In this document: positions 1 through 12,278 of the stretch, piece after piece
How the letters are laid out: each line of letters starts with the position of its first letter
Numbering within the stretch: the stretch's first letter is position 1
Assembly: GCA_902651635.1 (NCBI GenBank)
Contig: CACRSC010000110.1
Span: forward strand, 162,412 to 226,411
DNA from: Mastigamoeba balamuthi
Lineage: Eukaryota; Evosea; Mastigamoebida; Mastigamoebidae
DNA: 64,000 bases
Direction: 5' to 3'
Notes under the pieces: model-generated
What the model saw: only the letters and a program-made list of their open reading frames with translations
The model's database searches: none
What the model was told of the DNA's origin: nothing
Position numbers and translations under genes: made by a program

Positions 1-2511
1 CACCTGATGGTGAGGAGCAACGGGGCGGTGGTGGGCCACGCGCCAGTGTGGGCACGGGCTGTGCTGCCCAGGGCAGAGGACGTGCTCATCGTGGACCTCG
101 ACGGCAGCAGCTGTGATCGCGGGCTGCCCGACGTGTCTCACGTGTACCAGGAGGCCTTTGCTGGCGCTGGCTTCAGCACGCGTGTGGTGGACTACAACTG
201 CAGTGCCGAGTTTGTGTTTCCCGAGGACCTGCTGTTTGGGAGCTTCAAGGCTGTCGCTGTCGTCACTGGCAACACGGAGTTCGATGGCATGCCGAACCTG
301 GAGCAGAGCCTGTCGCTGATGTCCGGATTGACCAACCAGGGCACGGCACTGGTCACGATGGGCGGGGCCATGCCGCAGCTGTGGGGCTTCGTTGAGGGCT
401 CGAAGCCTAAGACGCTTACTACTCTCTGCGGGGCTTCTTTTGCCAGCCGCACACGTACCGCACATATTTGGTCGCATTCCGCAGCGCCCCATGCATTCCA
501 GAGCTTCGGATTCGACCTGCCGCGCAACCAAACGCTTCTTCAACTTCGAGTCAATCCCAGTGTTTTTTCTACTCTGCCGCTGCTGACAGCTGTCGACTGG
601 GACACGGAGGTGACCATTGCATCTGCACGCGTTAAGCAGGAGTTCCCGGGCAGCGAGTCGTTCCATTCTGCGTGCGCCACGTCGACGCTGGGGCTCGAGA
701 ACATGCCAGCGCCAAAGAGGCCGTTGTTTCTCAAGAGCGTCATGGGTCTTCTTCGCCCCTCGAGGCCTGCGAGCTACACTGTAACTGGCAGCGGCAGCGA
801 TCACGTGCGGACGATCGATGTTCGTATCAGCGACAACACGTTCACTACCAGCGAGGTTATGGTCATCTGGGGAGACATCGATGACCTCAGTATCAGCTAC
901 CGTGCGCTTCTCAGTCAATCCGCCAGTGGCACTAACTCCATCCTGTCGGTCACCACAGCGTATGGAGGCCACGTGGAGCACGCGTACATCAGGACGGGGA
1001 GCTTCAGGCCGGTGGTGATGGTCCGGAGCGCCTTGGGGAGGATCTACGCCCTGGAGCACAGCGTTAACTTCACTGTTGCGAGTCTGCCGCCCTTCGACAA
1101 CGAGACCGAGTTCGACGAGCCGCCTGTGCTCTCGGCGTCCATCAGCGGTGACATGGTCTCTGTCGACGTGGTGCTTCCACAGTTGTACCCGTCTCGTTGG
1201 GACTTCGCTGCTCGTTTTTGCGATCCAGACTCGGGATCGTGTGGGCCCATTTTTGGCAGGCACTCTACATCTTCAGCAGCTGCCTTGACGACCGCGACAT
1301 CGGTCGCGATGCACGACCTCATTCGCAACGCCTTTCCGCTCATTACAGAAACGCCGAGGCATTACAATATGGCCTTCAGTGTGATGGCTTCATGGCGCCA
1401 GGTGGTACCTGTCGATGAGCAGTTGGTCCCTGGGGCACCAGACGCAGCGCTGACGTTTGGTGTCAGCATGCAGCGCCATCTGCCATCGGCATCCGTTGCG
1501 ATGTCAGTGGAGCCCACTGTGCTGTGGGCGTACATGGAGAGGGGCACCGCGTCTCTCAGTACTGATGGCTCGAGCCTCTCCATCGACTTAGTGATGGCCA
1601 CCGCCTCCATCCACAGCGGGTTTTCCATCCCTGTGGGCTCGCTGGTTGTCTCTCGTGTTTCTGGGGCCGTTGCGAGCGTGACAGACGTGACTCCCATGGG
1701 AACGGCGACCGACGGCGTGCAGAGGTGGATGATGCAGGCCAGACTAGGCGCATCGATGTGCACGATGACGCCCTCGGACGGCTTCACGCTGTCCTTCAAA
1801 CTCGTGCCTGAGGCCACAGAGACCCGGCCGTTCACTGGGACCATCCGAGTGTCGCTGGGCCGCGTGGCCAGCTGGTGCAGCATCAACGGACCGACGACAG
1901 TTGACGGGGAGCAGAGCACGTTCAGCGGGGCGACGGAGAGCAACGCGACGCTGCGGTTCGGAGTGGGGGAGACTGTGCACGTGCGGGACACGGTGTTCGG
2001 GGGGCTGTGCGCAGGGGCCAAGGTGGTGAGCGTGGACGTGGCGGGCAAGGCGGTGAGGAGCAGCGGGGGCAGCGTGAACGTGTTCCCGGGGACAGCGGGG
2101 ACAGCGGGGATGGAGTATGCGGCGGAGAGCTGCGGAGGGACCGAGGCGGCGGGGCAGCGGGTGTGCTACAGGATGAGGCTGGACAGCAGCATCGTGGCCC
2201 CTGGCCAGGAGCTCACCATCACCACCACGGTGGCCAGCATAGGCAAGCAAAAGGTCGCTCAGCAGACGCAGTTCTCGTCCACCATCATTGTTGCCACCTC
2301 GGGGACCAGCATGACCAGCAGCACGCTTTCCAGCAAGGACAGCAGCACGAGTGACAGCACGGGCGGGAGCCCGGGCCACAGCACGGGCAGGAGCTCGAGT
2401 GACAGCACGGCAGCCCTCGCCAGCAAGAGCAAAACGGATGCGGCCAGTGCATCCCCGTTCGTTGTTCCAGCATTTGCTGTCGTCGCAGCAGCAATCGCAA
2501 TTGGAGCATAG
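1..2511 (+). CDS. Subtilisin-like protease, C-terminal part (partial, copy 1)
   Basis: The window opens inside this gene, so the catalytic domain lies upstream and is not seen. What remains corresponds to the post-catalytic half of the complete minus-strand copy at 2814-7667. It holds beta-rich domains, then a Ser/Thr-rich linker and a hydrophobic C-terminus ending AIAIGA, which looks like a GPI-anchor signal; the protein is probably tethered at the cell surface. Model: <1..901, 959..2511. The 57-nt segment 902-958 (donor GTGCGC, acceptor CACCACAG) is a multiple of three and could be read through, but copy 2 has an intron at the same place and phase, so I call it an intron. The last 300 or so residues are almost identical to copies 2 and 3, while the middle diverges. 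Confidence 0.8.
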   Translation, partial: HLMVRSNGAVVGHAPVWARAVLPRAEDVLIVDLDGSSCDRGLPDVSHVYQEAFAGAGFSTRVVDYNCSAEFVFPEDLLFGSFKAVAVVTGNTEFDGMPNLEQSLSLMSGLTNQGTALVTMGGAMPQLWGFVEGSKPKTLTTLCGASFASRTRTAHIWSHSAAPHAFQSFGFDLPRNQTLLQLRVNPSVFSTLPLLTAVDWDTEVTIASARVKQEFPGSESFHSACATSTLGLENMPAPKRPLFLKSVMGLLRPSRPASYTVTGSGSDHVRTIDVRISDNTFTTSEVMVIWGDIDDLSISYRALLSQSASGTNSILSVTTAYGGHVEHAYIRTGSFRPVVMVRSALGRIYALEHSVNFTVASLPPFDNETEFDEPPVLSASISGDMVSVDVVLPQLYPSRWDFAARFCDPDSGSCGPIFGRHSTSSAAALTTATSVAMHDLIRNAFPLITETPRHYNMAFSVMASWRQVVPVDEQLVPGAPDAALTFGVSMQRHLPSASVAMSVEPTVLWAYMERGTASLSTDGSSLSIDLVMATASIHSGFSIPVGSLVVSRVSGAVASVTDVTPMGTATDGVQRWMMQARLGASMCTMTPSDGFTLSFKLVPEATETRPFTGTIRVSLGRVASWCSINGPTTVDGEQSTFSGATESNATLRFGVGETVHVRDTVFGGLCAGAKVVSVDVAGKAVRSSGGSVNVFPGTAGTAGMEYAAESCGGTEAAGQRVCYRMRLDSSIVAPGQELTITTTVASIGKQKVAQQTQFSSTIIVATSGTSMTSSTLSSKDSSTSDSTGGSPGHSTGRSSSDSTAALASKSKTDAASASPFVVPAFAVVAAAIAIGA

Positions 2512-2813
2512 AGAAATGGAACGCAGCACCTTCCATCTGGAGTAACACAAATCACTCGCAATGGACAATCAAAGTGCAATACGTTTAGTCTGCACTTCAC
2601 AGAGAATCCGATTTACATCTAAAAGGGAGCATTCAGGGGACAGCGTTGAGGCCACCCAACCGACACCCCTCAAATGCTCGACCCAACAGAATGTAGGAGT
2701 CTAGTGTCGCCACAAGGCTCTTACCTGGTGTTCTAAGTGAACGATCACTTAGCAACAGTGAAACCAGGGCGATCAATCACCAACTGCTTCATTTCTCATT
2801 TTGGGACTTCCTC
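2512..2813. other. Convergent 3' intergenic gap
   Basis: This stretch separates the converging 3' ends of subtilase copies 1 (+) and 2 (-). It is less GC-rich than the genes. I see no further coding sequence or RNA gene in it. Confidence 0.6.
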
Positions 2814-5800
2814 TCAGTTCTGGTACAGAGCCAGGAAGGCCGAGACGATGAGGGGCAGGAAAGTGTCGAGAGCGCACACACGAGGTGCAACGCGGTACGA
2901 GGCGCTGGCCACTCCCCTGGTGCTCGCACTGGTGCTTCCCAGGGCGACGCTCCTGCTTCCGATTGACGCCTCCCTGTTTGATATGCTCTCCATGCTTTCA
3001 CTGACGTCGTCGAGCCTTACGATGATGGACGACGTGTGCAGCATCATAGTCTGCGCAATCTCCTGCTTGAAGGCACAGGCAACTGTGGTGGTGATGGTGA
3101 GCTCCCGGCCAGGGGCCACGATGCTGCTGTCCAGCTTCATCCTGTAGCACACCCGCTGCCCCGCCGCCTCGGTCCCTCCGCAGCTCTCCGCCACATACTC
3201 CATCCCCGCTGTCCCCGCTGTCCCCGGGAACACGTTCACGCTGCCCCCGCTGCTCCTCACCGCCTTGCCCGCCACGTCCACGCTCACCACCTTGGCCCCT
3301 GCGCACAGCCCCCCGAACACCGTGTCCCGCACGTGCACAGTCTCCCCCACTCCGAACCGCAGCGTCGCGTTGCTCTCCGTCGCCCCGCTGAACGTGCTCT
3401 GCTCCCCGTCAACTGTCGTCGGTCCGTTGATGCTGCACCAGCTGGCCACGCGGCCCAGCGACACTCGGATGGTCCCAGTGAACGGCCGGGTCTCTGTGGC
3501 CTCAGGCACGAGTTTGAAGGACAGCGTGAAGCCGTCCGAGGGCGTCGTCGTGCACATCGATCCGCTGAGTCTGGCATGCATTCCCCACCTCTGCACACCG
3601 TCCGCTGCCGTTCCCATGGGAGTCACGTCCGTCACGCTCGCAACGGCCCCAGAAACACCAGCGACGACCAGCGAGCCCACGGGGATGGCGAAACCGCTAT
3701 GGATGGCAGCGGTGGCCATCACAAAGTCGACAGAGAGGCTCGAGCCATCAGAACCGAGAGACATTGTGCCCCTCTCCATGTATGCCCACAGCGCAGTGGG
3801 CTCCACCGACATCGCAATTGATGTCGATGCCAGACGGCGCTGAAAAACCACAGTGAATGGGAGCACAGTTTCAGAGCTGCCAACGACGATATCATTCCCT
3901 TCAGGAACTGCCTGGTTCCACGACGTCAGAACGTTGAACTCGATGACCAAATTCCTCGCAGTCTCCGTGATTCGCGGGAAGGCATCCCGTATGAGGTGTT
4001 GTAGCGAGATGTTTGACACTGCAGAGAGGACGCCAGCAGCAGTTGGCTGCAGTACACTAAAGGCAGATCCATGCTCCTGCACAGCCGGACTAACATACCG
4101 TGCTTTGAACCCCCAGCGAGCGGGATACATCTGGAGGAGCTCCACGCCTACGGCAACAGACTCTCCTACAACTGATGCGGAGAGCGCAGGCGGCTGGTCG
4201 AACTCGGTCTCGTTGTCGAAGGGCGGCAGACTTGCAACTGTGAAGTTAACGCTGTGCTCCAGGGCGTAGATCCTCCCCAAGGCGCTCCGGACCATCACCA
4301 CCGGCTTGAAGCTCCCCGTCCTGATGTACGCGTGCTCCACGGCTTCACCATAAGCTGTGCAGCCGTAATTGAGACTGTTAGATAGATTATTCGAAGTCAG
4401 AGATGAGGGCTGGGTGGCAGACCGTAGCTGATCCTGTTGTCCTCGCTGTCGCCCCAGATGACAATAACTTCTGCGGCGCTGAACATCCTGTCGGCGATCG
4501 CCACGTCGAGAGTGCGCTCATGTCCGCTGCCTCCGCCGCCCGTGACAGTGTAGCTGGCTGGCCTCGACGTCCGCAGAGCGGCCATAACGTTCTTGACGAA
4601 GGGCGATCTGCTCTGCAACGGCATGTTCTCGATCCCCAGCGTCGACATGGCACACGCGGAACGGAATGACATGCCACCGGGTATCTCCTGCTTGACAAAC
4701 GCCTTGGCGAGGGCTCTTGTTGGGTCCGCTCCCGCCTCAGCCAGCAGCGGCACATCCTCGGGAGAATCTGGATCGACGTCGAGCTCCCTGACAGATGTGT
4801 TGGACGGCAGAGCAAAGTCGAGGCCCTGGAACTCTCTTGGAGCTTCCACGTGCGACCAGACCCGTCTAACAGTCGTTGGCACAGTGAACCCGGCGCCACA
4901 GAGACGAGTGAGCGTTTGGGGCTTCGAACCCGACACAAGACCCCACAGTTGTGGTATAGCACCGCCCATCGTGACCAGCGCTGTGCCCTGGCTTGTTAGC
5001 GCTGTCATTTGCCACACGCTACTCTCCAGATTGGGTATTCCCTTGAACGGCAGGCTGCCAGTGACGACAGCGACAGCCTTGAAGCTCCCGAACAGCAGGT
5101 CCTTGCGAAACACAAACTCGGCACTGCAGTTGTAGTCCACCACACGCGTGCTGAAGCCAGCGCCTGCGAAGGCCTCCTGGTACACGTGTGACACGTCGGG
5201 GATCCCGCTGTGGCAACTGCTGCCGTCGAGGTCCACAATGAGCACGTCCTCTGCCCTGGGCAGCACAGCCCGTGCCCACACAGGCGCGTGGCCCACCACC
5301 GCCCCGTTGCTCCTCACCATCAGGTGCGCCACATAATCCCGGTTCGCGCTTCCCATGAACGTCACGCTGAACGTGGTCGTCTGTCCGGCGGCCATGGCGT
5401 CCACGGTGGCCGGGGACACGGAGAAGCTGAGGTGCGTGGTGTTGTACAGCGCTGAGCCGGCGATGGGGGCAAAGAACAGCTTGACGTTGGAGAGGGCCGT
5501 GTAGGCCTTGATGACGATGGCGAGCTGGTGGCGCCTGCCGACCTCGACGAGGGAGAAGCTGAGGGCCTGGGGCTGCATGAACACGGTGGGGTCGAGCGCT
5601 GCGCTCGCCACCACCCTCCCGGCCCCCGTGTCCAGGGGCGACGCCATGACGGTGCGCTTGGCGTCGAGGACGACGTCGGTGGTGGAGGTTGTCATGAGGG
5701 CGCTCTTGACCTCTGCCACCGTGAACTCGGGGTGCCTCTGCCTGATCAGTGCTGCGATTCCCGACACGTGTGGACACGCCATCGACGTCCCAGACGCAGC

Positions 5801-7667
5801 ACCGAATCCAAAGTGCTTCTGGGCTCCGTCGCCATTGCCGTAGCCTTGAGCAACAATCTTGTAGCCAGGAGCAGCCACGTCGGGGCCTAGGGTCATGTCC
5901 GTGGACGGCCCGCGGCTGCTGAAGTCGACTATGACGTCCTGAGGAACTGGCTCCGAGAAAAGCTCGAGTGTGAGGGGAACCTCCGCGTTGGACTTCAGCA
6001 TCTTGAGCAGCAGGCTGCCCCCGGTGTTCCCGATGCCCACCAGGGCCATGTCGTGGCTGTTGGTGAACGAGCTGTCGAGGATATCCTCGTCATCGTTGAC
6101 GATGATCATCGCTGCTGCCCCCGCTGCTGCCACGTTGTCGAGCTTGGCCTGTGTCCTGCACGAGCCCCTGGGCACCACGACGGCCCTGCCCGTGTAGTTC
6201 CTGCCCTCGAGCTTGCGGCACGCGAAACTGTTGTTGGCCTGAGGGGCCGCCGCCGCCATCCAGCCCAGCGTGGCCCGTGTGGGAACCTCGACGTAGACCT
6301 CCATCACCGAGGAGGGCACGTCGGTGAAGAGCGTCTGCCAGGCTGGCCTTGTCGCGACGCCATACCACGAGGCCGTCGTCGTGGACGCAGCGGCGACGCG
6401 GATGCTGGTTGTCTCTGGGTGGTCGACGGTGGTCAGGTCGGGGCCCCTGTTGCCCGCCGAGAAGACGAAGACGACGTTGTGCTCCGCCGTCGCCCGCTGG
6501 CAGAAGAGCGAGATGGGACTCCCGCTGTCGCCCATCGACCCTCCCCACGAGTTGCTGACCACCTGGGCGCCGTCACGGACTGCGTCCTCTAGTGCCTGCA
6601 GGATCTCGACGCTGGCGCCTCCTCCGGACTTGCTGTTTATCGACGAATGTGAGCGAGGCCACCAGCGCTGTTCTTTCTCACCCGTTTTTCGCTGTGTAGA
6701 AGATGCGGTAGTTCATGACCCACGCGTGCGGCGCCATCCCGCTGATGTTCCGTGGACCCTCGGCAGTCTCGATCGTCACGGGGACCCCAGCCGCAGTCGA
6801 CGTTGTGCTGCTCTCTGTTTAGCATTTTTCTCTCCAACAGAATTCCAAAATACTTACTGAACACCATGAGACGAGTCCATCGGACCAGGCCAGCTGTGCG
6901 AGCTCTCCTCCGCAGGAGGCTTGCGGGGGTTGGCGTAGAAGCGGGAGACGATGATCTTGCCGTTGCAGTTGTCGGTCTCGCCGAGGCCGGGGGCGGGGAT
7001 GTCGTGGGGCCACGCGAAGCCGGCGCCCGACATCATGGGGACGTCCTTGCTGGTGCCCCCGTCCACCACCGCCACCTTCACCCCCTCCCCGGCCCTCCGG
7101 GGCAGCAGCTCCCCCCACGCGGCCGGCAGCCCCACCAGGGGCCCCGACGCGAAGAGGGTCTGGTGATGCTGGGCGTCGGGCCATGCGTTGACGACGCCGG
7201 GCAGCGACCGCATGCGCTCCACCACGTGGCCCACGTCGTCGGTGCCAGCGGGCACGTTGACTGCCACCGCGTTCAGCACGGTCGTGAACCGCGCCTCCCG
7301 CCTCCCGCCCCGCTCCAGCAGCGACTCGGAGAGCTCGAGTCCATTGCGCCTGGGGTGCCGTTGTTCACAGAAGGTCAGGTGGGGCTTGCCAGCACTGCTT
7401 CAAACTAAACGAATTGTTGAAAAGAACCACCGGTGCCAGGTACCAAACAGAAACCGGGTGAGGGACTTGGACGCACTTGAGGGTGCCGAGGAAGCGGTCC
7501 TGGATGGCACGTGCTGCGGAGGAGCGGTCGGAGCGAGTGAGGCGAGCCGGGGGGTCCTCGAGCTGCACGATGACACGCCTGGGAGTGAAGTCGTCTTGGC
7601 CGTGTGCTACCGCCAGGAGGGCAGAGACGGCTACTGCGAGGGCCAGAACGCAGTGTTCTGCTCCCAT
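2814..7667 (-). CDS. Subtilisin-like serine protease (complete, copy 2)
   Basis: Secreted or surface S8 peptidase of about 1519 residues. Model on the minus strand: 7667..7477, 7349..6858, 6807..6682, 6632..4423, 4354..2814; all phases agree. The chosen ATG at 7667 opens a signal peptide (MGAEHCVLALAVAVSALLAV). The propeptide-like region follows, then catalytic Asp in AVVDGG (about residue 160), His in SSHGVHTTSTAAG (about 225, created by splicing exons 2 and 3), oxyanion Asn in AGN (about 329) and Ser in GTSMACPHVSG (about 552). A PA domain is inserted around residues 405-455. Long beta-rich C-terminal domains end in a Ser-rich linker and a hydrophobic tail, consistent with a GPI anchor. Donors are GTGCGT, GTAAGT, GTGAGA and GTCTGC. 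The upstream gap 7668-8145 should hold its promoter. Copy 3 lies just upstream in the same orientation. Confidence 0.88.
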
Positions 7668-8145
7668 ATTGACTGCAGAATTCACTTTGTGTGATGCTCC
7701 TGGCCAGCAGGCGGTGTGCTACGATGTGAGAGTGTATGGTGCGGTGTGGGCTCAGTCCGATTTGTCTGTGCGCTGCAGCGCAGCAGCAGAGATTCTGCCG
7801 ACTTGGAATCCAGTCCACTGTCTGCTACGGTGCGTGGTCCGGCCATCCTCCCTCGGGCTCGTGGTATACGGCCGAGTCGCTTGTGCAGGCCGGTGTGCTG
7901 GCCAATCGTGCCGAGTGGATTTGTAGGCAAGCCTTTTCGGTCCCGCACAGAATTGTCGGTTGGAGTTGCCCATCCATTACCTCAACTGAACAGGACCCTC
8001 TGCGGACCTGGCCTGCTGCTCAGGCACTCGATGATCTCGGAGATGTTGACGCAAAGGAGTCGCCCAGTCCTCTCCGGATGGCCTCAGCAGTGCGTGAGGT
8101 TTCGTTTGTTGAGTTCGTTGCTTTGGGTGTTGGAGAAGACGTTTT
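7668..8145. other. Intergenic gap, promoter side of subtilase copy 2
   Basis: About 480 bp lie between the start of copy 2 and the 3' end of copy 3, both on the minus strand. It should contain the copy 3 terminator and the copy 2 promoter. I found no clear TATA box, palindrome or RNA gene. Confidence 0.5.
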
Positions 8146-11100
8146 TCAGAAGCAGAGCTGCTGGAGGACGAGAAGGGCGACGGCAGCAGCGACGGTGCCT
8201 ACCGCAGGCACTGTCAGCGGCGAGGAGCTGGCGACACCCTTGGTACTCGTACTGCCACTCGGAACGGTGGCGGTGCTCCAGCTGGTGCTGCTCGACGCAG
8301 TGCTTGCGGTGCTTGCGGCGCTCGCAGTGCTCTCCCCGGAACTTCCTGTGCTGCTGGTCGCTCCCATAATGATAGCCGACACGAGCTGTGTCGTCTGTGT
8401 CTGCGCGCCCTTTCCCTCGACAGCGCTGGACACCGTGGTGGTGATGGTGAGTTCCTGGCCAGGGGCCACGATGCTGCTGTCCAGCTTCATCCTGTAGCAC
8501 ACCCGCTGCCCCGCCGCCTCGGCCCCTCCGCAGCTCTCCGCCGCATACTCCATCCCCGCTGTCCCCGCTGTCCCCGGGAACACGTTCACGCTGCCCCCGC
8601 TGCTCCTCACCGCCTTGCCCGCCACGTCCACCCTCACCACCTTGGCCCCTGCGCACAGCCCCCCGAACACCGTGTCCCGCACGTGCACAGTCTCCCCCAC
8701 TCCGAACCGCAGCGTCGCGTTGCTCTCCGTCGCCCCGCTGAACGTGCTCTGCTCCCCGTCAACCGTCGTCGGTCCGTTGATGCTGCACCAGCTGGCCACG
8801 CGGCCCAGCGACACTCGGATGGTCCCAGTGAACGGCCGGGTCTCTGTGGCCTCAGGCACGAGTTTGAAGGAGAGCGTGAAGCCGTCCGAGGGCGTCACCG
8901 TGCACATCGATCCGCTGAGCTTGGCATGCATCCTCCACCTCTGCACTCCGTCGATTGCGATACCCATGGGCGTCACGTCCGTCACGCTCGCAACGGCCCC
9001 AGAGACGCCAGCGACAACCAGAGAGTCCTCTGTGATGACGAAGCCNTTGGTGAATGAGCCGCCACACAGCCTGAACAGAGTCTCTGGCTTGGAGCCGTCG
9101 ACGAGGCCCCATAGCTGCGGCATGGCTCCGCCCATTGTGACCAACGCCGTTCCTTGATTGGTCAGCGCCGTCATCTGCCAGACGCTGCGCTGCAGGTTTG
9201 GCATGCCCTTGAACTCGGAGCTTCCAGTGACGACAGCGACAGCCTTGAAGCTCCCGAACAGCAGGTCCTTGCGAAACACAAACTCAGCACTGCAGTTGGG
9301 AGTGTACACCCGAGAGCTGAAGCCAGCGCCTGCGAAAGCCTCCTGGTACACGTGAGACACGTCGGGGATCCCGCTGTGGCAGCTGCTGCCGTCGAGGTCC
9401 ACAATGAGCACGTCCTCTGCCTTGGGCAGCACAGCCCGTGCCCACACTGGCGCGTGGCCCACCACCGCCCCGTTGCTCCTCACCATCAGGTGCGCAACGT
9501 AGTCCCGGTTCGCGCTCCCCATGAACGTCACGCTGAACGTGGTCGTCTGCCCGGCGGCCATGGCGTCCACGGTGGCCGGGGACACGGAGAAGCTGAGGTG
9601 CGTGGTGTTGTACAGCGCAGAGCCGGCGATGGGGACGAAGGACAGCTCGACGTTGGACAGAGCGGTGTAGGCCTTGATGGCGAGGGGGAGCTGGTGGCGC
9701 CTGCCGACGTCGACGAGGGAGAAGCTGAGGGCCTGGGGCTGCATGAACACGGTGGGGTCGAGCGCTGCGTTGGCCACCACCCTCCCGGCCCCCGTGTCCA
9801 GGGGCGACGCCATGACGGTGCGGCTGGCGTCGAGGACGACGTCGGTGGTGGAGGTTGTCATGAGGGCGCTCTTGACCTCGGCAGCCGTGAACTCGGGGTG
9901 CCTCTGCCTGATCAGTGCTGCGATTCCCGACACGTGTGGACACGCCATCGACGTCCCAGACGCAGCACCGAATCCAAAGTGCTTCTGGGCTCCGTCGCCA
10001 TTGCCGTAGCCTTGAGCAACAATCTTGTAGCCAGGAGCAGCCACGTCGGGGCCGATCGTCATGTCCGTTGATGGACCTCGGCTGCTGAAGCTCACGAGGA
10101 TATCCTTGGGCACTGAATCAGAGAAGAGCTCGTACGAGAGGGATATCTCCGGATTGGACTTCAGCATCTGAAGCAGCAGGCTGCCTCCTCTGTGGCCGAT
10201 GCCCACGAGCGCCATGTCATGGCTGTTTGAGAACGCGCTTTCGAGGATATCCTCGTCGTTAACTATGATCATCGCCGCTGCCCCCGCTGCTGCCACGTTG
10301 TCGAGCTTGGTCTGCGTCCTGCACGAGCCCCTGGGCACCACGACGGCCCTGCCCGTGTAGTTCCTGCCCTCGAGCTTGCGGCACGCGAAGTTGTTGTTGG
10401 CCTGTGGCGCCACTGCGGTCGTCCACCCCAGCGTGGCCCTTGTGGGAACCTCGACGTAGACCTCCATCGCCGAGAGGGACACATTGTGGAAGAGCGTCTG
10501 CCACGCGGGCCTTGTCACGACGCCGTACCACGAGGCCGTCGTTGTTGAGGTCGCAGCGACGCGGATGGTGTTGGTCTCTGGGTGGTCGACGGTAGACATG
10601 TCGGGGCCGTTGTTGCCCGCCGAGAAGACGAAGACGACGTTGTGCTCCACTGTCGCCCGCTGGCAGAACACCGAGATGGGACTCCCGCTGTCCTTTCTGG
10701 CCCCGCCGCCCCACGAGTTGCTGACCACCTGGGCGCCATCGCGGACTGCGTCCTCGAGCGCCTGCAGGATCTCGACGCTGCGCCCCCCGCCCGCCTTGCT
10801 GATCACAGTGAGTGAGATGCTGAGATGCCGAATGGGTGTGGTGTGTGGTGCTGCGGCTACCCGTCCTCGGCTGTGTAGAAGATGCGGTAGTTCATGACCC
10901 ACGCGTGCGGCGCCATCCCGCTGATGTTCCGTGGACCCTCGGCAGTCTCGATCGTCACGGGGACCCCGGCCGCAGTCGACGACGTGCTGTGCAGGTTGTG
11001 AGTTGGTTCGGGAATTGAGTATTGTATGCCGTGTTGTTTTTTGCGTCGTACTGGACGCCGTGGGACGAGTCCATCGGGCCAGGCCAGCTGTGCGAGCTCT

Positions 11101-11872
11101 GCTCCGCAGGGGTTATGTCCGGGTTGGCGTAGAAGCGCGAGACGACGATCTTGCCGTTGCAGTTGTCTGTCTCGCCGAGGCCGGGGGCGGGGATGTCGTG
11201 GGGCCACGCGAAGCCAGCGCCCGACATCATGGGGACGTCCTTGCTGGTGCCCCCGTCCACCACCGCCACCTTCACCCCCTCCCCGGCCCTCCGGGGCAGC
11301 AGCTCCCCCCACGCGGCCGGCAGCCCCACCAGGGGCCCCGAGGCGAAGAGGGTCTGGCGGTGCTGGGCGTCGGGCCAGGCGTTGACGACGCCCGGCAGCG
11401 ACCGCATGCGCTCCACCACGTGGCCCACGTCGTCGGTGCCAGCGGGCACGTCGACGGCCAACGCGTTCAGAACGGTCGTGAACCGAGCCTCCCGCCTCGT
11501 GCCACGCTCCAGCAGCGACTCGGATAGCGTGAGGCCGTTCCGCCTGTGCAGTGCACACAGTGTGACTCAGCAAAACCGGCAAGGGAACATAGAAAGGAAT
11601 TCAAAATTCAAAAAAACGACAACTTGTGTTCAACTCAAGACAGCGCGAGAGCTGTGTGCTAGAGCGCACTTGATGGAGCCGAGGAAGCGGTCCTGGATGG
11701 CGCGTGCAGCGGAGGAGCGATCGGTGCGGGTGAGGCCAGCCGGGGGGTCCTCGAGCTGCACGATGACACGCCTGGGAGCGAGGTCGTCGTCGTCGTGGTG
11801 AGCAGCAGCCACGACGACGACGAGGGCAGCGACGGCGGCTGCGATGGCCAGAAAGGAGTGCGGTGCTCTCAT
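8146..11872 (-). CDS. Subtilisin-like serine protease (copy 3, with assembly scar)
   Basis: Same family and plan as copy 2. Model: 11872..11670, 11543..11052, 10986..10861, 10798..8146. Exons 2 and 3 have exactly the copy 2 lengths (492 and 126 nt). A signal peptide starts MRAPHSFLAIAAAV. Asp (AVVDGG), His (SSHGVHTSSTAAG) and Ser (GTSMACPHVSG) are all present, with the PA domain. The C-terminus is Ser/Thr-rich and ends LLVLQQLCF, GPI-like. As written the product is about 1158 residues, some 360 shorter than copy 2. The missing block lies exactly at the single N (position 9046), between the LCGGSF motif and a later GF motif, so the shortening is probably a collapsed assembly gap rather than a real deletion. 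The frame stays open across it. Confidence 0.8.
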
Positions 11873-12278
11873 TCTGGGCTCTGTTGTGGAGTGTGTGCGG
11901 AGTGTGAGCGTTGCGCGGGACTGGTGGCCCTTTTACTGTTACCTTTTGCACAGTTTTACGACAGTGTTGTGGCGGTTTTGGGGGTATGGTGTGGACTTTC
12001 AGTCCAGTCTGATTTTCGTGTGATGTGGCAGAATCTTGTGAATTGGAACCCGCACCTCTCGCCTGCCGGGCTGCTACCCTATGTTCTCGCTTCTACGCAG
12101 TGTTGGTTTTGCGCCATCCAGTACGGTGGCGTACCCACAAGCATATGCCGTGAAATCTATATCTTCTGAGATATCAAACTCAAGAAATCAATCGTCAGTT
12201 GATTGGCACATGCCTGGTTGCTTACAGTGTTGCGTGTCGATGGCCTTGGGAGAATGGTGCGATCATTGGAACCCAGAA
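11873..12278. other. Intergenic gap, promoter side of subtilase copy 3
   Basis: About 400 bp between the start of subtilase copy 3 and the 3' end of the cpRas gene, both on the minus strand. It is more AT-rich than the genes. No gene or clear motif seen. Confidence 0.5.
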
